Source: Echinococcus granulosus
Taxonomy: Eukaryota > Platyhelminthes > Cestoda > Cyclophyllidea > Taeniidae
Direction: 5' to 3'
Length of the DNA: 64,000 nucleotides
Assembly (NCBI RefSeq): GCF_000524195.1
Contig: NW_020170396.1
Coordinates: 448,623 to 512,622 of the forward strand
Below are positions 52,706-62,270 of the stretch, in pieces. Each line of letters begins with the position of its first letter. Within the stretch, counting starts at the first letter, position 1. A model generated the notes under the pieces. That model did not search any database. It saw only the letters and a list, made by a program, of their open reading frames with translations, and was not told the DNA's origin. The position numbers and the translations under genes are program-made.

Positions 52706-53529
52706 TGTAGCGCCTCTAAATTTTCCCTGAGTACAAAAGAATAAATGATACTCGGGCAGAATATGTATACTCGGCATGTCCCAAAGCTCAGCCCACCAGG
52801 AAAGGTTCAATAGCCAAGACAAAGTAGCCTTTTACCAAAATTGACCGTTAAATGAGCAACTAGTCCTTCTTCCCTTTTTAGTCTTGTCCCCGGAGCTCCC
52901 CTCGTTCACCCTCTTGCTTCAGCGATCACTACGTAGTCGGTGCTGTAAGGAAACACCCCAAGGGCCGGTCGTACCAGCCAACAAATTTCTGTGCAACTAA
53001 AGAGACACTTGACCACAATGTCGCTGATCTCTCTTAGTAGTTCATCTGGATCTGAAGTTTTGTCTGGTTAGAGAAATGGAATCAAGAACGTGCCCATAGA
53101 GGTAAGAACACTGACCTGAAAGCAGATTTGTACAAGGAAGGCCGGGATTTAACACAGGTCCGTGGGGGAAGGGGTTTGCGTCTGTTCTGCCTTTCGCGTT
53201 GTTCTCACTTCAGTGCAGCCCAGTCATATCTATCTAGGCTCTATCCAATTAATTGAGAAGTAAGGAGGTACCGCAGATTTACTTTATTAATAGCTTTATG
53301 CGGGTACGGTAGGGGAACTCAGCAACGAAGCTATTCCAGATGGTTTACGGTCAGTGTCACTGCAGTTGCTAAGTAGTTTCCTGCAGAACACTAGACTGGG
53401 GTAGTTGCCAAATGTAAACGTCCATTCTACTACTGACTGACCCCACACTATAATTGCAGCTTTCCAAGGCCTCCTTGAAGACAAAAGGAGACACATTGTT
53501 TGGGCAGAATACATAGGTTCAACATGCAG
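52706..53529 (-). mobile_element. degenerate copy of the miniature LTR element (minus orientation)
   Basis: On the minus strand, a truncated LTR-like end lies at 53529-53455 and a second one ends at 52706 (GCGCTACA). Between them is sequence matching the internal part of the 53818-54805 element: the region around TTCTGCAG...CCGTAAACCATCTGG (53336-53402), and CAAATCTGCTTT...CAGTGTTC (about 53100-53140). Divergence is clearly higher than in the intact copy. The 5' end is cut off at the junction with the next copy. Confidence 0.7.
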
Positions 53530-53532
53530 TGG

Positions 53533-53817
53533 TGTAATACATTAGTTGTCTAACTCTCGGTTTTGGCGAAGAGCCATTTTAAGTTGGCCGTTGTACCTCA
53601 CCGAGTGGGCTGGCCTTTGGGCCAAGCCAGTAGCCCAAATACCTTCTCTGTGCTGAATATGTATGTTCGGACTGCATATCACTTCTTCTTTTACCTTTAG
53701 GGGAGTCTTGGAACGCTGCATTATTGGCAACGGAAAGCGAATGCGATCTCAAAGGATATCTGTCCTTGCTTCTGCTGCTGGGTGATAGACCATAGCGAAT
53801 CGCGAATGCTACGAATG
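53533..53817 (+). mobile_element. older plus-strand copy of the element, split by insertion
   Basis: Starts TGTAATAC at 53533. The LTR ends near 53720 (ACGCTGCA) and is followed by ATTGGCAACGGAAAGC, the counterpart of the start of the internal region. It runs to GCTACGAATG at 53817, where the intact element is inserted. Its sequence appears to resume at 54806 (AATGAGAATCGG), similar to the same internal point of the intact copy. Confidence 0.65.
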
Positions 53818-54805
53818 TGTAATACGATAGTGGTTTATCCCTCGGTTCTGGTGAGGCTCCACTTTTGTACTTCGAATTAGCCCCCTTGTACCTCGCTGGG
53901 TGGGCTGGCCTTTTGGGCCATGCCAATAGCCCAGACACCTTCTCTGTGCTGAATACATATATTCTGCCCTAGTACTCTGTCTTCTTTTGTCTTCAGGGAG
54001 TCTTGGGACGCTACACTGTTGGCAGCGGAAAGCCAACCCGATCTTAAAGTACATGTATCCTGATTTTCCACTTCTGCGTGATAAGCCTTAGTGGGACGGA
54101 AGAAGTACATATGCTACGGATGGGAGAATGGTGATGACTCCTAACAGAAGGGTTGATGTTGACGTCTACCTCCGGCATCTCTCCCAGTCCCGTGTTCTGC
54201 AGAAAAGCTATTAACAACTGAAGCGACACTAGCCGTAAACCATCTGGAAATTTTCTTACAGACTTTCCTTACCGTCCCCCATGGACATGTTTTAAATCTT
54301 GTACTTCCTTACTCAAATCTGCTTTTAGGCCAGTGTTCCTGCATCTATCTATGGACACGCATGATGGCCGGCGCAGTTCCCCGTCCTGAATGAAATCCCT
54401 AAACCGGACGAAACCCCAGATCCAGTCAAGCCGCCAAGAGGGATCAGTGACGTTGAGGTCAAGTACCCCCTCAGTTGCGCGCTAATTTGGTGAATGGCAC
54501 GGTCGGCTCCTGGGTGTTTCTTTACTGCACCGACTACGTTGTAATGGCTGACGCGGGAGGTTGACCTGCGGAAGCGCCGGGGACGACGCTCAAAAGAGGA
54601 GGGAGGCTATGTAATACGATAGTGGTTTATCCCTTGGTTCTGGTGAGGCGCCACTTTTGTACTTCGATTTAGCCCCCTTGTACCTCGCTGGGTGGGCTGG
54701 CCTTTTGGGCCATGCCAATAGCCCAGACACCTTCGCTGCGCTGAATATGTATTCTGCCCGAGTATTGTGTCTTCTTTCGTCTTCAGGGAGTCCCGGGACG
54801 CTGCA
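53818..54805 (+). mobile_element. complete non-coding miniature LTR retroelement (TRIM-like, 988 bp)
   Basis: The 5' LTR (53818-54015) and 3' LTR (54610-54805) both begin TGTAATACGATAGTGG and end ACGCTRCA. They are roughly 90 percent alike by eye. The internal region is only 594 bp and has no coding sequence resembling gag or pol. A candidate primer-binding site (TTGGCAGCGG) follows the 5' LTR within a few bases. A polypurine tract (AAAAGAGGAGGGAGG, 54592-54606) lies 3 bp before the 3' LTR. AATG flanks both ends (53814-53817, 54806-54809) as a 4-bp target-site duplication. This is the structure of a terminal-repeat retrotransposon in miniature, which must be mobilised by enzymes of another element. 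Such elements are known from taeniid tapeworms; identity with them needs comparison. Confidence 0.85.
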
Positions 54806-55367
54806 AATGAGAATCGGTTACGACCGCAAACAAAAGTGTCAAAATTATATTCTGGTGACTTTTCACAAACAAAGTGGTAACGCATCACTAACGAGATAAT
54901 AATAAGGGTAGTAATGTCATGCACTCAATGAAATATATAACAAATAAATATTTGTACAAACTAATATTTACTTTTATTTATTTATTTTATTTATTTAATA
55001 TTTACTTTATTTATTTACTTTACTTTTTTTTTTTAGCGTTTTAAAGTTTTAGTAAAAATACGCCATTGTTTGCATAAACTATGAAAGAATTACAAGGCCA
55101 TATTTCTTTAAGTAAATTGAACGTTGATCATAACTCCTTGCGTCCTTATAATTCATGATCAACTTTGCTCTACTAAACAAAATTAGAATTTGGCAAATAT
55201 TTAATGAGTAATTTTTGTTGACATAAAAGTCCATTTCTTCAAATAAATTAAAAGTTTACTAAAATATTACATAAGTTTGTTTCTTGAATTTAACTGTGGT
55301 TTAAGGTTAGCATTTAAAACTGGGAGCTTGGCGCTTTTTCAAGTAGCGTGCTGTACCTCTTTGCGTT
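54806..55367. other. AT-rich upstream region of the 14-3-3 gene
   Basis: Begins with the tail of the older element copy. A (TTTA)n-type simple repeat with a T run spans about 54966-55035. The 5' UTR and promoter of the 14-3-3 gene must lie towards 55367. Confidence 0.55.
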
Positions 55368-56207
55368 ATGGCTGAGCTTCTGTCCACTGAGTGGCTTAAG
55401 GATTTGCCCCTGAAGGATCGTGATTCGTATGTTAATACGGCAAAATGTCTTGAGCAGGCTGAACGGTTCGATGACATGGCTGTTTGTATGAAGGAAGTGA
55501 CGAGGTTTGACAAGGAATTAAACAATGAGGAACGAAATCTCCTTTCCGTTGCATTTAAAAATGTTGTTGGGTCTCGACGCAACTCTTATCGAGTGCTGTC
55601 AAGTCGGCTGGCTCGAACTCAGGATCCTGAAAAACAGGCTCTTACGAGGGAGTATTTAGATATTCTTCAGAAAGAACTTAATGCCATCTGCTCGGATGTC
55701 TTGGTATTTCTCGATATTTGTGATATTTTTAGCAACTCATTGAGGAGAGGCTATATCCTTCATGTTCCAATGCCGAGGGGAAGGTCTTCTACAAGAAGAT
55801 GATGGGGGACTACTATCGATATAAAGCAGAAAACGCCAAAGGCGAGGACCACAAGCAGGTCGTGGAGGCCTCTCTTAAGGCTTATGAAGAGGCCACTGAG
55901 ATTGCAAACGAGAAGCTTAGTTGCACGCATCCAATTCGTCTTGGTCTTGCTTTGAACTATTCCGTCTTTTATTATGAAATCATGAATAGTCCTGACAGAG
56001 CGTGCCAACTTGCTAAGAAGGCTTTTGATGATGCTGTCAGCGATGTTGACAGTGCCAACGACGATTCGTACAAGGACAGTACTCTTATCATGCAGCTCCT
56101 TCGCGATAACCTTGCAGTAAGAGCCCGATTTTTTTCTCTGTCTACCTTTGCTTTAGCTTTGGACCTCCGATCCCGAGGAGACTGAGAATACCGAGGGTGC
56201 TGAATAA
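55368..56207 (+). CDS. 14-3-3 protein (256 aa)
   Basis: A dimeric adaptor that binds phosphoserine/phosphothreonine motifs and regulates kinases, metabolism and the cell cycle in the cytosol. Exons: 55368-55703, 55733-56116, 56157-56207, with introns of 29 and 40 bp, both phase 0. The spliced product has the family landmarks in order: N-terminal dimer helices; [15 protein letters not shown]; the basic pocket [11 protein letters not shown] with the phosphate-binding Arg-Tyr; [40 protein letters not shown]; and the short acidic tail [14 protein letters not shown]. The total of 256 aa is usual for the family. Without the 29-bp intron the frame breaks ([12 protein letters not shown]), which confirms it. 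The stop codon TAA is part of an AATAAA. Flatworms carry several 14-3-3 isoforms; I cannot assign which one this is. Confidence 0.95.
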
Positions 56208-56208
56208 A
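56203..56208 (+). terminator. AATAAA overlapping the 14-3-3 stop codon
   Basis: The last codon, the stop and the next base read GAATAAA, so a perfect poly(A) hexamer includes the stop codon. Whether it is used is unknown; it would give an almost absent 3' UTR. Confidence 0.3.
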
Positions 56209-58595
56209 TTACGGAATGAATTTTTAAATTATTTCAGTCACGACAATCATAAATATTATCGTTGCTGTGTAGTTTGCACTTTTGTCTTTGTGCCGTGGGT
56301 ACAGGATGCCATTGCTGCTCATCCGTGAGTTGTGAGAATTGTCCTGTTAGCAAACACTTTCGCATGGGATGTTTACTAAGTTTTGAGGGGGAATGTGACT
56401 ACTTTTTGGTCAAGACGTTGTTACTCCTGGTCATCGCAGGGCGAGTCGTTCTCGGTTTATTGATGGCATTGGCAGATCTCGGAACGTGGGGGCGCTGTCT
56501 GCTCGGGTGAGGCTAAGCCCGCCTCGAGCTGCAGCTGGTTGGGGAATTCGGCGGTACAGTAGGGTAGACGACGGGTGATTTATGTGGTGGCATTTCGGTT
56601 TGAGCTCCGGCCCCTCTGGTGGCGGTGACATCGTTCTCGGTCTAGTGCCTGGTTGGAGTTACATTAAAAAAGCAGGGGGTTTTCCCCTCAATAGGGTACG
56701 GGAGGGGCGTTGCTTGTTTGTGGACGTGAGTCATCGGGTCGGGACACTCGGTGCATTGGTCATTGACCCGACTGAGATCGCACGTTGGAGCAAGTACGCA
56801 CTTTCCCACCCTTTGTATCTACTTGACTCCAAGCAAATGCGAGTCGGAAATCTCCTTGACTGATTTTTTACTTTAAAACATGGGGATGGAATCACTTGTG
56901 GATCTGTCAGTTATACCGTATTATTCATTGATATCTCAGAAAGATTAATGCGGAAAATTTCCACTTCCTAGATTGCGTTGACAGGGGATGTGGCAAAACA
57001 TTGCTAATGAGACGCACGATGTTGAGGAGAAAAATTTAGAGACTACGCTCGGCTTCCTCAGCAATTCAGCTGTTGTAGTGGTAAAATCGCCATAAAAATC
57101 TACAACTCGAAAGCGTACAGGCATCCACCAGTCAAACGTGCTGAAAGGGTAATAAACCACTAACTAATCACAAATTAATTTTTAAGTAAAAAAGGTGATA
57201 GTTAAGGGTGACAATCGCAGCCGAGTGGACACCTTTTAAATTGTTCATTTAACTACGCGGACTCCGTGGCTTGTGCCTCCATAGTTCCCATGGTCCTCAC
57301 CCACCGGCCCTTCTGTATGGCGATAATAAGTATTTTTCGGTACCAATATGCCTTTTCTTGTCTTCGGGGATGTCAAAAAGAACTACAAAGCCACCGACGA
57401 CCCCATACCTTGCAAACGTTAGAATAATGTAGGTTTTTAAAAAAACCAATTTTAGGGAATTCCAGAGAAGTGATGTGAGGCACCGATGTGTTTAAAATTT
57501 TTTAAGTGTAGTGCAATTTAATAAGGAAAAGACGCTTTGAAGTATCTGGCAAAAGCTGGCACTAATTTGCAATCCGGGACATGCCTGCAGGCGCGTGAGC
57601 AGGCATCAGGGTGGGGAAATTGGCCAGCTGAAGACACAAGTCATGATTAATGCGCTGGGAAATTCCATCAGCAACTGTGACCCGAGAAAAGACATTTGCG
57701 TAAATAACTACGAAGATTTACTTCTGCATGGCATAGGTGTTAAAAGCATACAAGTGTAAAACAAAGTCATTTACGTTAAAGATGCACAAAGCTGTCTCAG
57801 CAGTAAGTTTGAACAATGTCTTTATTTGGAAGATTGTATTTTAATGTCGCAAGTAGAATCACAAGCAAGGCGCTGATGCGCTAGCACAAATTACAGAATC
57901 GAAGTGTTATTTTTACACAAGGTAGACGAACAGAGGGAAGGTATGGAGAAAAGCATTGGAAGAGAAGAATCTCCACCTTAAAGCCCACAACTCCAAATTG
58001 AGAAATATGTTCTAAAATGAAGTTAAACTGTTCGTGCTTTGACGCGACATTTCGTTTAACTTCGCGTTTACCCACGCAGGCAATCCAGTCGCTGGGGGCT
58101 GTGCCTCTGCTCTTCCGCATGGCTTTTGGGCTATGCAATTAGCCTCTCATTCCTTATGCTTTCTCTTAACACGTTTTTCCCTACGCTATTTTGAGTTATT
58201 AAGTCTTAACCGAAGATTCGGGATGCCTCAACCCACACCCTCAAAAATATTTGAAATTTTGAAGTATTCCTAAGACTGTGATCATTAGAGCAAAGTTACA
58301 GTGGTTACGAGTTCGATCGTAGATTCTTTACCTCGGCTAATGCACAAACTTTCATTCGATCGCAAATCTTCATGTAACAAAGTTTTGACCATTTGATAAA
58401 TTACCCAAAATGTTTCCGAAGAGTAAATGCCTTAAACTACATTTTTAAACATTAAAGACCTATACAAAGGCCAATTACAGTAAACTACTGGCGTTAAAAC
58501 CTTTATTTATTAAGTATAAGGTGAGTACTCAAACATATTACGGTGCTGTTTTAATTGACCTATAAACCGGTGGGTGCTTCACTTTTACCAATCAC
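56208..58595. other. intergenic between 14-3-3 and TRMT1-like genes
   Basis: Open frames at 56262-56510 and 56582-56863 (plus) and 57881-58138 (minus) show no family resemblance and are not called. A more GC-rich patch lies at about 56440-56800. Confidence 0.45.
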
Positions 58596-60081
58596 ATGTT
58601 TGCGGGACAGTTGTTGTTGCTTCGTATTGCACATAATCGCTTCTTGCACTTTACATTCTGCAAACGATACATAGGAGGCTTTTCAACGATTATGGCAGTT
58701 AAAGAAGGCTCCGCTCTTATTAATTTACCTGAAGGAGTCTTTTACAATCCTGTTCAAGAATTTAATCGTGACCTCACAGTAGCTGTTGTGAAACACTATG
58801 CCAAAATACATCTTGAGGAGTTTATAAATAAAGGCATTAAAAAGGCGGGCGAGAATGGACGTCCGGAACCCGCGTCATATCTCGGGTTGTCTGTACTTGA
58901 GGCTCTAGCCGCCTCTGGCCTCCGTTCCGTCAGATTTGCAAAAGAGGTTCCACTTTTGTGCAAGATAGTCGCAAATGATCTCGATCCAGAAGCAACGAAA
59001 CTGATTGGTGAAAACGCCAAGCTTAACACTGTTGAAGATGTTGTTATGCCGTCCTGTGCTGATGCCGTTAAGTTAATGCATGACTCTGTAAAGAATAAGT
59101 GAGTTCCTTCTGTACTTGGGTGTTTGTAATTGAGGGTGGTAGAAGCCGCGAAAATGCCAACCGATTTGTCCAAAATCTTCATAGGATTTGATTAAACAAA
59201 ATTAAAAACTGATCCTTCTAGACATCATATTCTTGCTCTACCGGTTTTTATTGTACACCGAATATGTTGCTTTTTTGAAAGAAATGTCCTGCTTGCGTAG
59301 CACTTATTCACTATATACACTTTCTTAAACTAAATGAAATGTTATTAAATGCATAAATTCGTGTTTCCATCTACTGCAAAATTATCTTTATTCATTCCTC
59401 AATCTACCATAGGATTTTCTATCTAGGGGCTGGCAAACTGGTTCTACCTATCAGTTTACGCAATGACAATTGCAGTATTATTAATATTTAGTCTATACTT
59501 ATGAACCTAATCTATTCCTGCCTTTCTACATTGTCTTAGTGTTTCGTGCTCCGATTTTGCCTAGATTCCACGTTGTTGATATTGACCCGTATGGCACCGC
59601 AAGTCCATTTCTTGACGCCGCCGTCCAATGTCTCTTTGACGGTGGTCTGCTCTGTGTGACCTGTACTGACATGGCTGTCCTTTGCGGCACTGCTGCTGGC
59701 ACCGCATATGGCAAGTACGGAGGAGTTGCCATCAAGATGGCAGCTCAGCATGAGCAGGCATGCTACTAATAAATTTTAGTATACATTTTATTTAATGCTG
59801 TAGTCAAGTATGAATTTAAACATATATCATCTTACTGCGCAGTCTTTTGTCCTATGCAATTTAGGAGGAAGTGCTCCCTATTTTCTGCTTTTCAGGGTCT
59901 GCGACTGCTGCTACACGCGATACAACAGGCGGCGAGTCGGCATGACAAGGTAATCGAGCCCCTTCTCGCACTCTCGGTAGATTTCTACGCTCGCGTCTTT
60001 GTACGGGTTCGAACTAGCCCCTCGGGGGTCAAGCGCATCGCATCGCGATTGGCCATCGTCTATTCCTGCACAGGTTGTCAG
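58596..60081 (+). CDS. tRNA (guanine26-N2)-dimethyltransferase, TRMT1 type (5' part)
   Basis: Methylates G26 of tRNAs using S-adenosylmethionine, in the nucleus/cytosol and mitochondria. Exons: 58596-59098, probable microexon 59427-59440, 59540-59757, 59896-60081. The protein shows [19 protein letters not shown], then [19 protein letters not shown] (SAM-binding motif region), [29 protein letters not shown] (catalytic D-P-Y-G), [16 protein letters not shown], and [17 protein letters not shown], all Trm1 hallmarks in order. Met1-Thr32 is basic and hydrophobic and could be a mitochondrial presequence; a second ATG at 58692 (MAVKEG) would give a shorter form. Direct joining of 59098 to 59540 breaks the frame; the 14-bp segment restores it. 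The intron after 59757 begins GC. Exons for the zinc-binding/C-terminal half were not found before the window end. Confidence 0.88.
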
Positions 60082-61387
60082 GTAGGGTTATCCTGTCCTG
60101 TTTCCTTTGTGGTGTCCTAATTTTCGACATATTGTGACAATGATAACAGATTTTCGGTGTGGACATGGTAGCTAGATAGATTTAATTGCTCCGTAGTGAT
60201 GCGCATGATTGAAGCAGAAGTAAGTACGCCACCTGATGATCTTTTGGACGGTCTCTGGGGTGCTAAATAGCCATCTTGGGGGCGATGATATGACGAAGGT
60301 GTTGGTAGAAAGAAGGTTCCCTGTTCCCAAATGTTAGGGCTCCATACCGGTCCGATCTGTTTGATTTGTATCATCAAAATTTTCTCCGTCGGCTTGTATA
60401 AGGGCTAGAGTCATGACATTCCTGAACTGAGTCTCAAATTTCCATGTGGCTAAAGTAATAATTAGATCCCTTCTTCGCTGTTCTTAAAGTGCTCGGATGG
60501 ATAGGTAGTGGAAATGGCAGAGGTTAATCACGTTGAAGTGTTTACCAATCCAAACATCAACGGTTTATTCCCCGGGCTCTTATAAAATTTTCGCATTATG
60601 TCTCTAAACAAGCGAACATCGCAGTTGTGTTATTGATGCATGGGGGGTTTTGTAGATCAGCTGCGTTCGCTGAGAAGCGTTATGCAAAAGTGAAACCAAA
60701 AATAAGTAAATTTAATGCTTAATGGGCGGGTTTTGAGAACTCCCGTCCCCCCTGTTTCATTGCACTTGCCAATCAGCACTTTGGTAGTAGCATTATGGGA
60801 TGATTTTGCCTTATTTAATGAAGTTTCGTCAATTCTGCCCATGTTTTACTTCGTAATCTATTTTGATGTATTTCAGGCGTGAAATAGGGTTACCGTGGGT
60901 TGACAGTTTTCGATTTACACCTCATTTTCGTGTTTCCATTGCCAAATGCCTTCCTTTTGCCATTTTGATGCAACCATCGGTTGGTTCAACTGGCCCCCAA
61001 CTTCCACTGATATCACTAAACCACTTTAGCTCAGAAATTAGCGCTCAGTATGATTTTTGAAATGTGCTGGACGTGTTCCATGGGGTTACTGGAATTGCCT
61101 CTTTCTAGGCGTGCAAACAGAGCAGCAAATGCATATCACATGGAAGTAAAACTACAGGCCTCTCTTTACGTATACATTCAAACTGCTATTTTTCCACCAA
61201 TCTTCTCACGAATGATAAGTGCATTCAATGAGCACCTTATCAAGTTTCCCTATATCCAGTCAAACGAGCAGTAGCAAGAAGGATATAAACGTAGAGTTGG
61301 TCTATGTATTATCCATTTCCTCCATTATTTGAGATTCTTACTCTCGCACATATTTTAATACCAGTTCAATTAACTTGTCCGCTACGA

Positions 61388-61406
61388 GCGTCACGAATAT
61401 GTGACC
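61388..61406. repeat. copy of the dispersed CGTCA...TGACG palindrome
   Basis: GCGTCACGAATATGTGACC is imperfect at the right end. Confidence 0.5.
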
Positions 61407-62252
61407 TGTGTTCTGGTTACCGTAAATCGTGTATTCCAATAGGATAGACGTTAGACGCTATTGGTCTGAGACTAATCACCTTGTCTGGTTTTTGAGTAGC
61501 AGTTGTATTGCTACATGGGTGATATGTGGAGTGATTAATGCCGGAATCACACCTTACCTTTGGGTGGTTGGTTCTGCTACTTCATATCACACCTTCTCCA
61601 AATACCACATAATAGACGTTGCAAAAAGCCCCCGTAGCTTTGTAGCTGACCTGTTATGCGATGAGTTCGGGTTGAAAGTGGGACGGAAACGGTCGACACA
61701 CATCCATTAGTGCTTTACAATGTATGCATTTGCCACTTTCCTGGTATTAACCTTTTAAAGTATTACATATCCTCCTCTCTTTGGTGAAGTTAAAGGCATT
61801 TTTTACCGGCATTAGATGAACACAGAAGTTAATCTATGTATGATAAGAAACAATTAGTCGCACTTTTAAAATTGTTAAAGGTTGGATCAACTATTAGAAA
61901 GACCCAATCCCTCAATTTAAGGAATATAGGAAATCTAGCTTAGAATGATTTAACATTCTCTCTAAAATATATCGAACAAAAGATCCCCAATGATCTCTAT
62001 TATGATTGCCTGTTTTTTCGCACAATCTCCATTCACTGTCGTAATGATTAGCATGATAGAGCGTTAGGTATTATAAGTATACTTATTGTTAATGCTCTCA
62101 GCGATACCCTCAAGCAATTCGTAGTAGAGGAGTGAGGAAGGACGACACGGTCATGGATTGTGGTGGCTTTCAGCTATTCGTCGATGATGCTCCGAAGCTG
62201 TTGGGTGCAAGTGACTTGTCTCTGCAGAGGTGACTTCGCATGTCCTCCACCA

Positions 62253-62270
62253 GCGTGACATATGTGACGC
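62253..62270. repeat. copy of the dispersed CGTCA...TGACG palindrome
   Basis: GCGTGACATATGTGACGC is close to the 18-bp consensus, with the left arm reading CGTGA. Confidence 0.55.

Noticed and set aside
53296..54924. Several minus-strand frames with a recurring peptide around SAQRRCLGYWHGPK
   Set aside because: These are antisense readings of the LTR repeated in the element cluster and do not form a protein family.
56262..56863. Open frames downstream of the 14-3-3 gene
   Set aside because: No family resemblance or splice context; the patch is somewhat GC-rich, which lengthens random frames.
60117..60377. Minus-strand frame containing GPVWSP, similar to the GP-x-W motif of TRMT1
   Set aside because: It is on the wrong strand for the TRMT1 gene, and the surrounding residues do not fit the family.
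60340..60405. Plus-strand stretch reading YHQNFLRRLV, considered as the next TRMT1 exon
   Set aside because: No acceptor, no zinc-binding Cys residues and no continuation; similarity is too short.
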